64,000 nt of DNA from Actinomycetales bacterium (GTDB lineage: Bacteria; Actinomycetota; Actinomycetes; Actinomycetales; Dermatophilaceae). The notes beneath the pieces were generated by a model that worked only from the letters and a program-made list of their open reading frames with translations, was not told the DNA's origin and ran no database searches. A program made the position numbers and the translations under genes. Below, in pieces: positions 36,891-45,066 of the stretch; position 1 is the first letter of the stretch; the number at the start of each line of letters is the position of its first letter. Location of the stretch: NCBI GenBank assembly GCA_016715285.1, contig JADKAO010000001.1:186001-250000 (forward strand), given 5' to 3'.

Positions 36891-37670
36891 TCAGATGAAG
36901 CCGCGGTCGGCGAGGAAGTCAGCCACCTGGCTGCCGCCCGTGCCGTCATCGGTGATGATCGTCCCGGCAGTGCGGGCCGGTGTCGGCGCGACATCGACAA
37001 CCTTGGTGGACGCTGCCGCCCAGCCAACCTGGTCAGCACTGAGCCCGAGGTCGGCCAGCGACATGGTCGTGATCGGCTTCTTCTTGGCGCCCATGATCGC
37101 CTTGAAGGCGGGGTAGCGGGCTTCGCCGGTCTGGTCGGTCACCGACACAATCGCCGGAAGGGCAATGGTGACGCGTTCAGTCGCCACGTCGGTGTCACGG
37201 CGAATGGTCACCGAAGACCCGTCGACGCTGAGCTCCCCAGCAAAGGTGCCCTGATTGATCCCGAGCCGGTCAGCCACCATCTGGGGCACGATCGATAGCT
37301 CGGCGTCCGTCGAGGCCATGCCCGTGAGGATGAGGTCATAGCCCGTCTTTTCGAGCGCCTTGGCCAAGACGAGCGACGTGCCGAGAGCACACGAGCCATG
37401 GATGGCGTCGTCGACGACATGCACCGCCGTGTTACCGCCGATGGCCAGGGCCTTGCGGAGGCCTTCAGTGGCCTTAGCGGGGCCGACCGTCAGGAAGACG
37501 ACTTCGCTGGCGACGCCCTTCTCCGCGAGTTGGGCGGCCTGCTCGACGGCATACTCATCGAGCTCGGAGAGGCGACCTTCGACGCCTGCTCGATCGACGG
37601 TGAGGTCCGGTGCGAACTTCCACGTTGCCGTGGGTTCGGGCACGTACTTGACGAGGACAACGATCTTCAT
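36891..37670 (-). CDS. etfB: Electron transfer flavoprotein beta subunit
   Basis: This 259-residue AMP-binding subunit starts MKIVVLVKYVPEPTATWKF and carries SELDEYAVEQAAQLAE, KALAIGGNTAVHVVDD and DRLGINQGTFAGELS, typical of ETF beta. The ATG at 37670 gives the standard N-terminus; an in-frame start further upstream would add 24 unrelated residues. The protein ends about 93 bases before etfA. A GTATGCCG octamer lies in that spacer. It heads the etfB-etfA-etfD gene run that reads into the lipid genes. Confidence 0.96.
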   Translation of the reverse strand: MKIVVLVKYVPEPTATWKFAPDLTVDRAGVEGRLSELDEYAVEQAAQLAEKGVASEVVFLTVGPAKATEGLRKALAIGGNTAVHVVDDAIHGSCALGTSLVLAKALEKTGYDLILTGMASTDAELSIVPQMVADRLGINQGTFAGELSVDGSSVTIRRDTDVATERVTIALPAIVSVTDQTGEARYPAFKAIMGAKKKPITTMSLADLGLSADQVGWAAASTKVVDVAPTPARTAGTIITDDGTGGSQVADFLADRGFI

Positions 37671-37790
37671 GCGCAAGGACCTGTCTTCTCGGATCGTGTA
37701 GAGCGTGTGGTGATGGGTAAAGCGGTGTGACGTGCAGAACAAGAGCCTGCCAGTTTTGCTGGATTCGGCAAGTGGGCCATAGGTCCCTTA

Positions 37791-37806
37791 CCGACGAGTT
37801 CGTCGG
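37791..37806 (-). terminator. Small hairpin downstream of gluD
   Basis: CCGACG-AGTT-CGTCGG forms a six-base-pair stem with a tetraloop, about 34 bases beyond the gluD stop on the minus strand. A terminator for the glu operon is the simplest reading; it has no T-run. The 169-base spacer to etfB holds nothing else I recognise. Confidence 0.45.
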
Positions 37807-37839
37807 ATAGACAGCGATATTTCATTGGAAGACAACGGG

Positions 37840-38772
37840 TTACTGACCCTCGGAGTGGTAACGCTTCTGGAGCACCTTTTCATCAGCCAAGATGAGTGCC
37901 TCTTCGACTGGCTGGAGGTCCAGGGCGTTGGGCGGGCCGATGGTGCCCTTGGCGATCGTGGCTCGGCCCTTGTCACGCAGGCTGGCTTCGACGCGAGAGG
38001 CCAGTGATGTGAGCACATAGTTGATCGCGATGAAGATGAGCGCAATGACGATCAACGCAGGGACCGGGTTGGACTTGTACGACCCGATCTGGCTGAACGT
38101 GTTGAGCGTTTCCGGGAAGGTGATGATCGCACCGAGCGCCGTGTCCTTGAGGATGACGACGAGTTGGCTGACCAACGCCGGGAGCATCGCCGTGATCGCC
38201 TGGGGGAGCAGGATCGAGCGCAGCGTCTGACTGCGCGTGAGCCCGATCGCGAGGCCGGCCTCGCTCTGCCCCTTGGGCAGGCCGCCCACACCAGAGCGGA
38301 GCAACTCGGCCACGACCGACCCGTTATAGAGGGTCAGCGCGGTCACCACGGCCGCAAGCGGGTTGATGTCCGAAACGAACACCTTGTTGGTCGAATACAG
38401 CCCGAAGGCCGCGACCATCATGACCAGCACGGGCACTGACCGGAAGAACTCGACGATGACGGTGCTCACGGCGCGGATGGCGCGGTTGTCTGAGAGCCGC
38501 CCGAGTCCGAAGACCAGACCGAACAGGCCCGCGAGAATCATCGACAGCACGGCGGCCTTGATCGTGTTGATCAGGCCCGGCACGAGGTAGTTGACCCAAA
38601 TCTCAGAGGTGAGGAACGGCGTCCACTTGTCGGCGTCGAGGTTGCCCTTGGCCTGGAACCGGGCCAGCATCCAGCCGACCGCCGCGATCGTCAGCACGGC
38701 CGCGACGATGGCGACGATCCGGTGGCGGGCTTTGGCCTTGGGTCCAGGGATGTCAAAAAGTACGGAGCTCAT
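37840..38772 (-). CDS. gluD: Glutamate ABC transporter permease (GluD-like)
   Basis: This is a polar amino acid ABC permease of the HisM/GltK type, 310 residues with several transmembrane segments. It has a first helix (IVAIVAAVLTIAAVGWML), a periplasmic loop (WTPFLTSEIWVNYLVPG) and the EAA loop SEAGLAIGLTRSQTLRSILLPQAI that contacts the ATPase. The C-terminal tail is hydrophilic and longer than average. Its start overlaps the gluC end by four bases, so the two permeases are coupled and probably form a heterodimer. Confidence 0.92.
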   Translation of the reverse strand: MSSVLFDIPGPKAKARHRIVAIVAAVLTIAAVGWMLARFQAKGNLDADKWTPFLTSEIWVNYLVPGLINTIKAAVLSMILAGLFGLVFGLGRLSDNRAIRAVSTVIVEFFRSVPVLVMMVAAFGLYSTNKVFVSDINPLAAVVTALTLYNGSVVAELLRSGVGGLPKGQSEAGLAIGLTRSQTLRSILLPQAITAMLPALVSQLVVILKDTALGAIITFPETLNTFSQIGSYKSNPVPALIVIALIFIAINYVLTSLASRVEASLRDKGRATIAKGTIGPPNALDLQPVEEALILADEKVLQKRYHSEGQ

Positions 38773-39434
38773 CGCTTCACCGCCAGCTTCGTCGACAGCT
38801 TGGTGGTCAGGAGTCCGACCGGGAGGGTGAGGAGCACGAACCCGAACGCCACGATCAGGAAGATCGGGATCATGAGGTCTGCGCGGTCCTCCTGCATCGT
38901 CTTCATGAGACCAGCAATCTCGGCCACGCCGATGGCGGTGGCCACGGTGGTGTTCTTGGTCAGGGCGATAAGGGTGTTGCCGAGTGGGGTGATTGCTCCG
39001 CGGAACGCTTGCGGCAGCAGCACCTCACGCAGGCTCTGCCCGAAGGTCAAGCCGATCGCGCGAGCTGCTTCGGCCTGACCCGTGGGCACGGTGTTGACAC
39101 CCGAGCGGAGCGCCTCACAGACGAACGCTGCGTGGTAGGTCGCGAGCCCTATGACCGACCAGACGAGGTTGTTGCGGGCGAAGTCGTTGCTGACCGACAT
39201 CCCCAAGTTCACGATGAAGCCGATATTGCAGAAGACGATGATGAGCGTCAGCGGGGTGTTCCGGACGAGGTTGACGTAGAGCGCACCGAGCTTGTTAAGG
39301 AAGGCCACCGGAGACACGCGCATGATCGCGACGAAGGTGCCGATGACGAGGGCACCGATCGCGGACAGCACGGTCAGCACGATGGTGATGCCGAATGCTC
39401 CGAGCACGTTGTACTGGGAGAACAGGTCACCCAT
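38769..39434 (-). CDS. gluC: Glutamate ABC transporter permease (GluC-like)
   Basis: This 221-residue permease has about five transmembrane segments: FGITIVLTVLSAIGALVIGTF, YVNLVRNTPLTLIIVFCNIGF and others. The EAA loop reads AEAARAIGLTFGQSLREVLLPQAF. The N-terminus MGDLFSQYNVLGAFGITIVLT is typical of the actinobacterial GluC subfamily. It is encoded downstream of the binding-protein gene, from which it is separated by a spacer holding an inverted octamer pair. Confidence 0.92.
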   Translation of the reverse strand: MGDLFSQYNVLGAFGITIVLTVLSAIGALVIGTFVAIMRVSPVAFLNKLGALYVNLVRNTPLTLIIVFCNIGFIVNLGMSVSNDFARNNLVWSVIGLATYHAAFVCEALRSGVNTVPTGQAEAARAIGLTFGQSLREVLLPQAFRGAITPLGNTLIALTKNTTVATAIGVAEIAGLMKTMQEDRADLMIPIFLIVAFGFVLLTLPVGLLTTKLSTKLAVKR

Positions 39435-39457
39435 CCGTCACTCCTTCCTCTCGAACG

Positions 39458-39519
39458 GCGGGTATGCCGCCCGCGCGTCTGTGGCGATGCGGGCCACGGT
39501 GCGCGGACGGCATACCTGC
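39458..39519. repeat. Inverted octamer pair in the gluB-gluC spacer
   Basis: GCGGGTATGCCGCCCGCGC (39458-39476) and GCGCGGACGGCATACCTGC (39501-39519) pair over 19 bases with two mismatches around a 24-base loop. The core is GTATGCCG and its complement. Such a hairpin after a binding-protein gene can stabilise that part of the message or reduce read-through to the permeases. Confidence 0.7.
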
Positions 39520-39533
39520 TGGGGGTCTGCGCG

Positions 39534-40364
39534 TCAGGCGCAGGCAGCTGGCGTGGGCGGGTTGCCCGCGCCTGGCTTGTACCCGGCTGGGCCGAGGTTC
39601 TTCTCGACGGACTTCTGCCATTCGCCGCTGGAGACGAACTTCGTGATTGCGTCGGTGACCTTCTTGCAGAACTCGACGTCGCCCTTCTTGAGGCCGACCC
39701 CGTAGTTCTCGGTGGAGAAGGTCTTGCCGACGACCTTGAGCTTGCCCTTGTTGGCTTCCTGCGCGGCATAGCCGGCGAGGATCGTGTCGTCAGTGGTCAG
39801 CGCGTCGACGTTGCCGGCCTTCAGCGCGTCCACGCACAGGGTGTAGGTGTTGTACTCCTGGAGGTTGACTCCGGGCACCTTCTTCTGGACGTTCGTGGCC
39901 GAGGTCGAGCCCTTGACCGAGCAGAGCTTCTTGCCCGCGAGGGACTCGACACCCGTGATCGAGCTGTCGTCAGCGCGCACGAGCAGGTCCTGCCCAGCGA
40001 TGAAATACGGCCCCGCGAAGGACACCTTCTCCTTGCGTGCGTCGGTGATCGAGTAGGTCCCGACGATGAACTTCACCTGGTCGGTCGAGATGAGGGTCTC
40101 GCGCTGTGAGGACACGGCCTCGACGAACTCCGTGCTGCTGTAGCCGAGTTCCTTCGCGATGTACTTCGCGACCTCGACGTCCATGCCGGTGTAGTCGGCG
40201 CCCGCCTTCAGGCCGAGACCCGGCTGGTCGAACTTGATGCCGATCTTCACGGCACCGCCGCCGCCACCGGTGGTCGCGGTACCGCCGGTGCCGCCTCCAC
40301 AGGCCGCGAGGCCGATGGCTGCAGCCGCTGCGACGATGGTTGCGCTGATCCGTCCGAACTTCAT
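39534..40364 (-). CDS. gluB: Glutamate-binding lipoprotein of the ABC transporter (GluB-like)
   Basis: This 276-residue secreted lipoprotein has a signal sequence MKFGRISATIVAAAAAIGLA ending in lipobox LAAC, then a Gly/Thr spacer. The mature domain is a type-3 solute-binding fold (DQPGLGLKAGADYTGMDVEVAKYIAKELG, KFIVGTYSITDARKEKVSFAGPY, GVESLAGKKLCSVKGST). It captures an acidic amino acid, most likely glutamate, outside the membrane. It lies between the ATPase and permease genes in the order gluA-gluB-gluC-gluD known from corynebacteria. Confidence 0.93.
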   Translation of the reverse strand: MKFGRISATIVAAAAAIGLAACGGGTGGTATTGGGGGAVKIGIKFDQPGLGLKAGADYTGMDVEVAKYIAKELGYSSTEFVEAVSSQRETLISTDQVKFIVGTYSITDARKEKVSFAGPYFIAGQDLLVRADDSSITGVESLAGKKLCSVKGSTSATNVQKKVPGVNLQEYNTYTLCVDALKAGNVDALTTDDTILAGYAAQEANKGKLKVVGKTFSTENYGVGLKKGDVEFCKKVTDAITKFVSSGEWQKSVEKNLGPAGYKPGAGNPPTPAACA

Positions 40365-40408
40365 GGAGTTCCTTCCTGTATGCCGGTGGCACCTGGTGGT
40401 GCCGGTCC

Positions 40409-40426
40409 CCGGGGTTGAAACCCCGG
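40409..40426 (-). terminator. Hairpin between gluA and gluB
   Basis: CCGGGGTT-GA-AACCCCGG is a perfect short hairpin in the 84-base spacer between gluA and gluB. It lies between cistrons of one operon, so an attenuator or RNA-stability element is more likely than a full terminator. Confidence 0.55.
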
Positions 40427-40448
40427 CAGTTGGGGGTCTAGCTGCGAT

Positions 40449-41216
40449 CTAGTGCGGGAGGATCTTGCCGAGGAAGTCTTGCGCGCGGTGGGACTTGGGC
40501 GCGGTGAAGAACTCATCGGGAGTAGCGACTTCAACGATCTGACCGTCGGCCATGAATACGACGCGGTTGGCCGCCCGGCGAGCAAAGCCCATCTCGTGGG
40601 TGATGACGACCATCGTCATCCCTGACTGCGCCAACTCGGTCATGACTTCGAGGACCTCGTTGACCATTTCGGGGTCGAGCGCCGAGGTCGGCTCGTCGAA
40701 GAGCATGACCTTGGGCTTCATCGCGAGAGCGCGGGCGATGGCGACGCGCTGCTGCTGGCCGCCGGATAGCTGGGCGGGGTACTTGTTGGCCTGGGCGGTG
40801 ACACCGACGCGCTCGAGGAGGTCCTTGGCCTGCTTGTCTGCGTCGGCCTTGGACAGCTTGCGGACCTTCATCGGGCCGAGCGTGATGTTGTCAAGGATGG
40901 TCTTGTGGGCAAAGAGGTTGAACGATTGGAAGACCATGCCGACGTCAGCCCGCAACTGCGCAAGCGGCTTGCCCTCGTTGGGGAGTTCTTTGCCGTCGAT
41001 GGTGATCGACCCAGTCTCGAATGGCTCGAGTCGGTTGATCGTGCGGCAGAGCGTGGACTTGCCAGACCCCGACGGACCGAGAACGACGACAACCTCACCT
41101 TTGCCGATGGTCAGATCGATGTCTTTGAGCACGTGCAAGTCGCCGAAGTGCTTGTTGACCCCGGTGATGACGACCATGGGTTCTCGGGTGTGGTCTGCGT
41201 CACGTCGCTCGGTCAT
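40449..41216 (-). CDS. gluA: Glutamate ABC transporter ATP-binding protein (GluA-like)
   Basis: This 255-residue ATPase powers the glutamate importer. The Walker A is GPSGSGKSTLCRTI, the Q-loop region is VGMVFQSFNLFAHKTI, the ABC signature is LSGGQQQRVAIARALAM and the Walker B is VMLFDEPTSALDPE, with the switch histidine in VVITHEMGFARRAA. It is the usual length and sequence for the polar amino acid subfamily. The ATG at 41216 heads the operon; the 193-base region upstream should contain the promoter, though I see no confident -35/-10 pair. Confidence 0.95.
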   Translation of the reverse strand: MTERRDADHTREPMVVITGVNKHFGDLHVLKDIDLTIGKGEVVVVLGPSGSGKSTLCRTINRLEPFETGSITIDGKELPNEGKPLAQLRADVGMVFQSFNLFAHKTILDNITLGPMKVRKLSKADADKQAKDLLERVGVTAQANKYPAQLSGGQQQRVAIARALAMKPKVMLFDEPTSALDPEMVNEVLEVMTELAQSGMTMVVITHEMGFARRAANRVVFMADGQIVEVATPDEFFTAPKSHRAQDFLGKILPH

Positions 41217-41344
41217 GGGGGCAAGCTATCGGTTCCGAGGGCAGTTGTGTCACCTCGACCAGAGCGGGAGGCCCGACGTTGTCGAATCGTGAGGCAAAAC
41301 GCCAACGCCGGGCGTGTACGTCCGCGACATGCGTGAGAAGCAGC

Positions 41345-41383
41345 GATCCCGTTGCGCGAGCACCAAGCTCTCGCAACGGGATC
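41345..41383 (-). terminator. Terminator between the LysM gene and gluA
   Basis: GATCCCGTTGCGCGAG and CTCTCGCAACGGGATC pair over 16 bases with one mismatch around CACCAAG. The stem lies 27 bases beyond the LysM gene stop on the minus strand. It probably isolates the glu operon from the gene upstream. Confidence 0.8.
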
Positions 41384-41409
41384 ACGTGACCTGCGTCAAC
41401 GGGGAGTAC

Positions 41410-41862
41410 TCAGCTGGGGATGCGGAAGACCTGGCCCGGGTGGATCAGGTCGGGGTTCGCGATGCCATTGAGCTCCGCGATGTCGCGCCAGTTGACGCCG
41501 AACTTCTTGCCGATGCCACTCAGGGTGTCGCCGCGCACGACTGTATAGGTCTGCTCGGCCGCGGCGGCAGCGGCTGCAGCGGCAGCCTGGGCCTCCGCAG
41601 CCGCCTGCGCCTCGGCGGCCGCCTGCGCGTCGGCCGCAGCTTGGGCCTCGGCGGCGGCGCGGGCGTCGGCTTCGGCCTGCTGCTTAGCTGCCGACTCGGC
41701 CTCGCTCAGGGCATTGCCTTCGCTGTCGTAGCTAATGGACGAAGCGACCTCGGGAGAAGCGGCTTCGGGTGCGCCACTCTGGTCGTATGTCACGGACGAG
41801 ACGCGCTCGAGCGTCTCACCGGCGGCCTGCACTGCTTCTTGAGCGTCTTCTGCGAACGCCAT
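41410..41862 (-). CDS. LysM-domain protein with an alanine-rich helical spacer
   Basis: This 150-residue protein ends in a LysM module at ~103-150 (TYTVVRGDTLSGIGKKFGVN, then IAELNGIANPDLIHPGQVFRIP), which binds N-acetylglucosamine-containing polymers such as peptidoglycan. The middle (~55-100) is an Ala/Glu/Gln repeat, AEAQAAADAQ and variants, likely an alpha-helical or coiled spacer. I see no signal peptide at the N-terminus (MAFAEDAQEAVQAAGETLER). Export would need another route, or the protein may act inside the cell. The ATG at 41862 has an excellent AAGGAGGACACGC site, which decides the start over a longer frame. Confidence 0.88.
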   Translation of the reverse strand: MAFAEDAQEAVQAAGETLERVSSVTYDQSGAPEAASPEVASSISYDSEGNALSEAESAAKQQAEADARAAAEAQAAADAQAAAEAQAAAEAQAAAAAAAAAAEQTYTVVRGDTLSGIGKKFGVNWRDIAELNGIANPDLIHPGQVFRIPS

Positions 41863-41932
41863 GCGTGTCCTCCTTGTAGCTGTCTCTCGGCGGCCGTCAA
41901 GGCGCGGCCACCGTTTGCGGCTGGGAGCGTGT

Positions 41933-41948
41933 GGCCGGCATACCGGCC
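41933..41948. repeat. Compact palindrome containing the octamer in a divergent promoter region
   Basis: GGCCGG-CATA-CCGGCC combines a six-base-pair stem with CGGCATAC. It is in the 154-base spacer between the LysM gene and the divergent phosphodiesterase-like gene, where it could be an operator or a 5'-leader hairpin. Confidence 0.4.
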
Positions 41949-42016
41949 GTAACTCGTCATCCCCCACGCGGTGGGCCGAAGCCTAACCCGTCGGTGTGAC
42001 TAGGGATACTTGCGCC

Positions 42017-43549
42017 ATGTCGACGGAGAATGACACCACCGCAAGAAGCCTGCGGGCGCACGAGCTGCGCGAGTTGCGCGAGTTGCGCGAGTTGCGCGAG
42101 CGAGCGATCGAGGCGCTCACCACGCCTGAACTCGCGACCATCGTTGACCTCGTGACTTGGGTCGAGACCGTGGACGGCGAGGCGGTCGCGCACGCAGCCA
42201 ATCATCACGGGCGCGTGCGGCTGCGCCGGGGGGGACACCATGAGCTGGTGTCGGGCATCGACCCGATCGCGAGTGAGGACCCCATGGCGTTCCTCCCGTA
42301 TGCCGTTGAAGTCGCCAATGCCTCGCCCCGAGACTCGCGTGAAAACGCCTACCCCTATGCAGCAGAACGGATTTTGTCGCTCTTTGCCGATCCTGACCGG
42401 TCACCAGACCTGGCCATCGTGCATACTCCGCGACACTACTTCCCGGACGAGGGAGGACACCGAGGCGAGCATGGATCGCTTGATGTCATCCAGTCCCGGG
42501 CGCCGCTGATTATGGGCGGGGCAGGGGTCGTGCGGCGTGGCTTTGTCGATGACCACGCCCGCTTGGTCGACGTTGGTCCGACACTCGCGACGTTGGCTGG
42601 GGCTCGGCCCGAGGCCCTCGTCGACGCGCTCGGTGAGCCGCTCGACGGGCGCGCGCTCACGGCATACCTCACGGGGGAGTTGCCGCGCGCGGTGGTGGGG
42701 ATTCTCTGGGACGGCGGGCACTGCGGCGACCTCTTGCACCTCGCCGAGACGGGCGAGTTGCCCAACGTTGCGCGCCTCATCGATCGGGGGGTTGCGTTGC
42801 GCGGCGGTGCGGTCGCGCAGTTCCCGAGCATCACGCTGACCAACCACACGTCGATCCTCACGGGGGTCGGGCCGGGGCGGCATGGGGTGCTGGGCAATGT
42901 GTATTACGACCGCGCTGCTGGGTTGCAGGTGGTGCCCAACGACGAGACGACGTGGCACCGGTCGGCGGAGTGGCTGCGGCCGGGGGTGCGCACCATCTTT
43001 GAGATGGTCGACGGGATGACCGCCAGTGTCGACGAGGCCATCGACCGCGGGGCAACGTATTCGACGATGGGGCTGATTCGGGCCAGCGCGGGGGAGTCGG
43101 GTGCGGGCGCGCTTGGCGACCAACTGCCGCCGGCCGACGCGTCGCCGTTCTTGGGTGACGCTCGGTGGTTGGAGGACGCGTACTTCCGGTGGGGAGTGTC
43201 GGTTGACGACCTTGGTTTGCAGCAAATGCGCCAGCTGTATGCCGGTGGGCTGGAGACCGCGCCGCGCCTCGCGTGGTGGGCCAACGTGGTGACTGACGCA
43301 GGCCATCACGGGGGTGGGCCGCGATCGGAGATCGCACGAGAATCGCTGCGGCAGAGCGATGCTCGGCTCGGGGTGTTCCTTGGTGAGCTGGAGCGGTTGG
43401 GCGTGTTGGACCAGGTGGCCTTTGTGCTGACCGCCGATCACGGGTTTGAGGGTGCTGATGAGTCGGTGACCGGGTCGTGGCGTGGGGCGCTCGACTCTCT
43501 TGGGGTGCCCTACCGCGATGAGGGTCCCGGTTTCGTCTACTTCCTCTAG
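42017..43549 (+). CDS. Alkaline-phosphatase superfamily protein (type I phosphodiesterase/nucleotide pyrophosphatase-like)
   Basis: This 510-residue protein has the metal-binding pattern of the family: VVGILWDGGHCGDLLHLAETGELPN, the nucleophile region AQFPSITLTNHTSILTGVGPGRHGVLGN with catalytic Thr in SITLTNHTS, and late ligands in AFVLTADHGFEG. No signal peptide is seen, so it may be cytoplasmic. The N-terminal ~170 residues carry a second HTPRHYFPDEGGHRGEHGSL motif, suggesting a duplicated half. Near the start an RELRELRELREL repeat is encoded by four GAGTTGCGC-like units at 42062-42100. The ATG at 42017 is chosen. The substrate is not predictable. Confidence 0.82.
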   Translation: MSTENDTTARSLRAHELRELRELRELRERAIEALTTPELATIVDLVTWVETVDGEAVAHAANHHGRVRLRRGGHHELVSGIDPIASEDPMAFLPYAVEVANASPRDSRENAYPYAAERILSLFADPDRSPDLAIVHTPRHYFPDEGGHRGEHGSLDVIQSRAPLIMGGAGVVRRGFVDDHARLVDVGPTLATLAGARPEALVDALGEPLDGRALTAYLTGELPRAVVGILWDGGHCGDLLHLAETGELPNVARLIDRGVALRGGAVAQFPSITLTNHTSILTGVGPGRHGVLGNVYYDRAAGLQVVPNDETTWHRSAEWLRPGVRTIFEMVDGMTASVDEAIDRGATYSTMGLIRASAGESGAGALGDQLPPADASPFLGDARWLEDAYFRWGVSVDDLGLQQMRQLYAGGLETAPRLAWWANVVTDAGHHGGGPRSEIARESLRQSDARLGVFLGELERLGVLDQVAFVLTADHGFEGADESVTGSWRGALDSLGVPYRDEGPGFVYFL

Positions 43550-43614
43550 TCGAGTGGTCCGATAAGCTCCCAGCGCACTCGCGCGGGTGCCGCGACGGCT
43601 TGTGTGGCTGGCGC

Positions 43615-43688
43615 GGGGCGGTAGCTCAGCCGGTCAGAGCAGCGGACTCATAATCCGTCGGTCGTGGGTTCAAGCCCCACCCGCCCCA
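43615..43688 (+). tRNA. tRNA-Met (elongator; anticodon CAT)
   Basis: Arms GGGGCGG and CCGCCCC pair perfectly. The D-arm TAGCTCAGCCGGTCAGAGCA, the anticodon loop CTCATAA and the T-arm GTGGGTTCAAGCCCCAC are all normal. The CAT anticodon could also be the lysidine-modified isoleucine tRNA, but the sequence resembles elongator tRNA-Met of actinobacteria. CCA is not encoded. It sits at the left edge of a segment free of the GTATGCCG octamer. Confidence 0.93.
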
Positions 43689-43840
43689 CCCTTGTCCGCC
43701 GACATCGCTTCACGGTCCCAGGAAGTCGATTGCAGCCTGCTAATTTGGATCAGCGCGAGCCCCGTCCTGCCCGTCAACCACGATGCGGAAGATCACGTGA
43801 CAACCCTTAACAGCAGTGCGCCGCGTCAGAACGAATGCAT

Positions 43841-45010
43841 ATGAGCTCCTCGACCCCGCATCTGCTCGTCGTAACCACTAACTACGCGGAAAGCGGGGGT
43901 GGCGTTGAAATGCACCTCCAGTCGCTCCTTCCCCGCTTGGTGCGTCGAGGTGTCGCTGTCACGGTGGTATACCTGGGGGCACGGCGGGAAAGCTATGTCG
44001 AGGACTCTGGCGTCCGCGTTATTCCCCTCCGCAGACGGTTCGACTTCCGCAACATCATCGCCCTGCCAGACCCCCGCCAGTGGAGCGCGCTGGTACGTCA
44101 ACTCCAGGGCGGCCGAGGGGGGGACCTGCCCGTCACTCACCTCGCAACTCACACCCGCTTCTTTCCCCTCAGCTACCTGGGGATCCGGCTAGCCAACCGG
44201 TTGGGTGTTCCCTCCATCCACACCGAACACGGTGGCGGATTTGTGGTGACGACATCGCCCTTGGTTCGTTTTGGGAGCATGGCATTCGACAAGACGGTGG
44301 GCCGTGCGGTGCTCCGAAAGGCCACCGTCGTGGCGAGTGTTTCAAAGGTCTCGAGAGAATTTGTGTCGGAGTTGTCCGGTGTCACATCGCTGCCGTTCAC
44401 CAACGGTATCGACGTGTCCGCCTGGTTGCCAGCTCTGGATGAGACGCCCTCGACGGACGCCCCCCGCCTCGTCTTCATTGGGCGGATCGTCGCCGAAAAA
44501 GGGTGGCGAGTCTTCCTCGACGCCGCTGCCTCGTGTCAGCGAAACGGTTGGCTTGGCGAGACCTGGTTGATCGGTGCGGGAATGGATCTAGCGGCAGCCC
44601 ACGAATACGCCCGCCGCCTGGGCCTCACGGGATTGGTTGCTCCAGGGCATATTCCTTCGGACGAAGTGCGCGACGCTCTTCGGGGTGCCGTGTACGTGAA
44701 TCCGTCGATGGCCTCGGAAGGTTTTCAGCTCACGATTGTGGAAGCGCTCACCGCGGGAGCAGGAGTGGCGACCTACGACGTGGGCGTTGCCCCGGAGATG
44801 GCACTCGTGCCCGGTGCGCAGATTGTGGTGGTGGACCGCGGGGACTCGGCCGCGCTGATCGCGGCCACCGCGCGACTGCTCGCGCAGCCGAGGCCAATTC
44901 CCACGTGGGAGCAATACGGCGCCTGGGACTGGGACAGCGTGGCCGACTCCTACGTCCGGATCATGAAGGGCGTGTCCCGAGCCGGCGCTGGCTCTGAATC
45001 ACCGGCGTGA
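43841..45010 (+). CDS. Glycosyltransferase family 4 (GT-B fold)
   Basis: This 389-residue enzyme transfers a sugar from a nucleotide-sugar donor. The N-terminal half begins HLLVVTTNYAESGGGVEMHLQSLLPRL, with EHGGGFVV in the acceptor side. The C-terminal donor half has LVFIGRIVAEKGWRVFLDAAA, GAGMDLAAAHEYARRLGL and the signature NPSMASEGFQLTIVEALTAGAGVATYDVGVAPEMA, where the conserved Glu-x7-Glu is visible. I take ATG at 43841; ATG at 43835 would add two residues. Neither has a clear ribosome-binding site. The end overlaps an open frame of the following membrane protein. The role is most likely in a cell-surface glycan. Confidence 0.85.
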   Translation: MSSSTPHLLVVTTNYAESGGGVEMHLQSLLPRLVRRGVAVTVVYLGARRESYVEDSGVRVIPLRRRFDFRNIIALPDPRQWSALVRQLQGGRGGDLPVTHLATHTRFFPLSYLGIRLANRLGVPSIHTEHGGGFVVTTSPLVRFGSMAFDKTVGRAVLRKATVVASVSKVSREFVSELSGVTSLPFTNGIDVSAWLPALDETPSTDAPRLVFIGRIVAEKGWRVFLDAAASCQRNGWLGETWLIGAGMDLAAAHEYARRLGLTGLVAPGHIPSDEVRDALRGAVYVNPSMASEGFQLTIVEALTAGAGVATYDVGVAPEMALVPGAQIVVVDRGDSAALIAATARLLAQPRPIPTWEQYGAWDWDSVADSYVRIMKGVSRAGAGSESPA

Positions 45011-45066
45011 GGGGGACACTCCGCCTGACCGAGAGGGCATCGAGCGCGCCATGGAAGGATGCTGAC

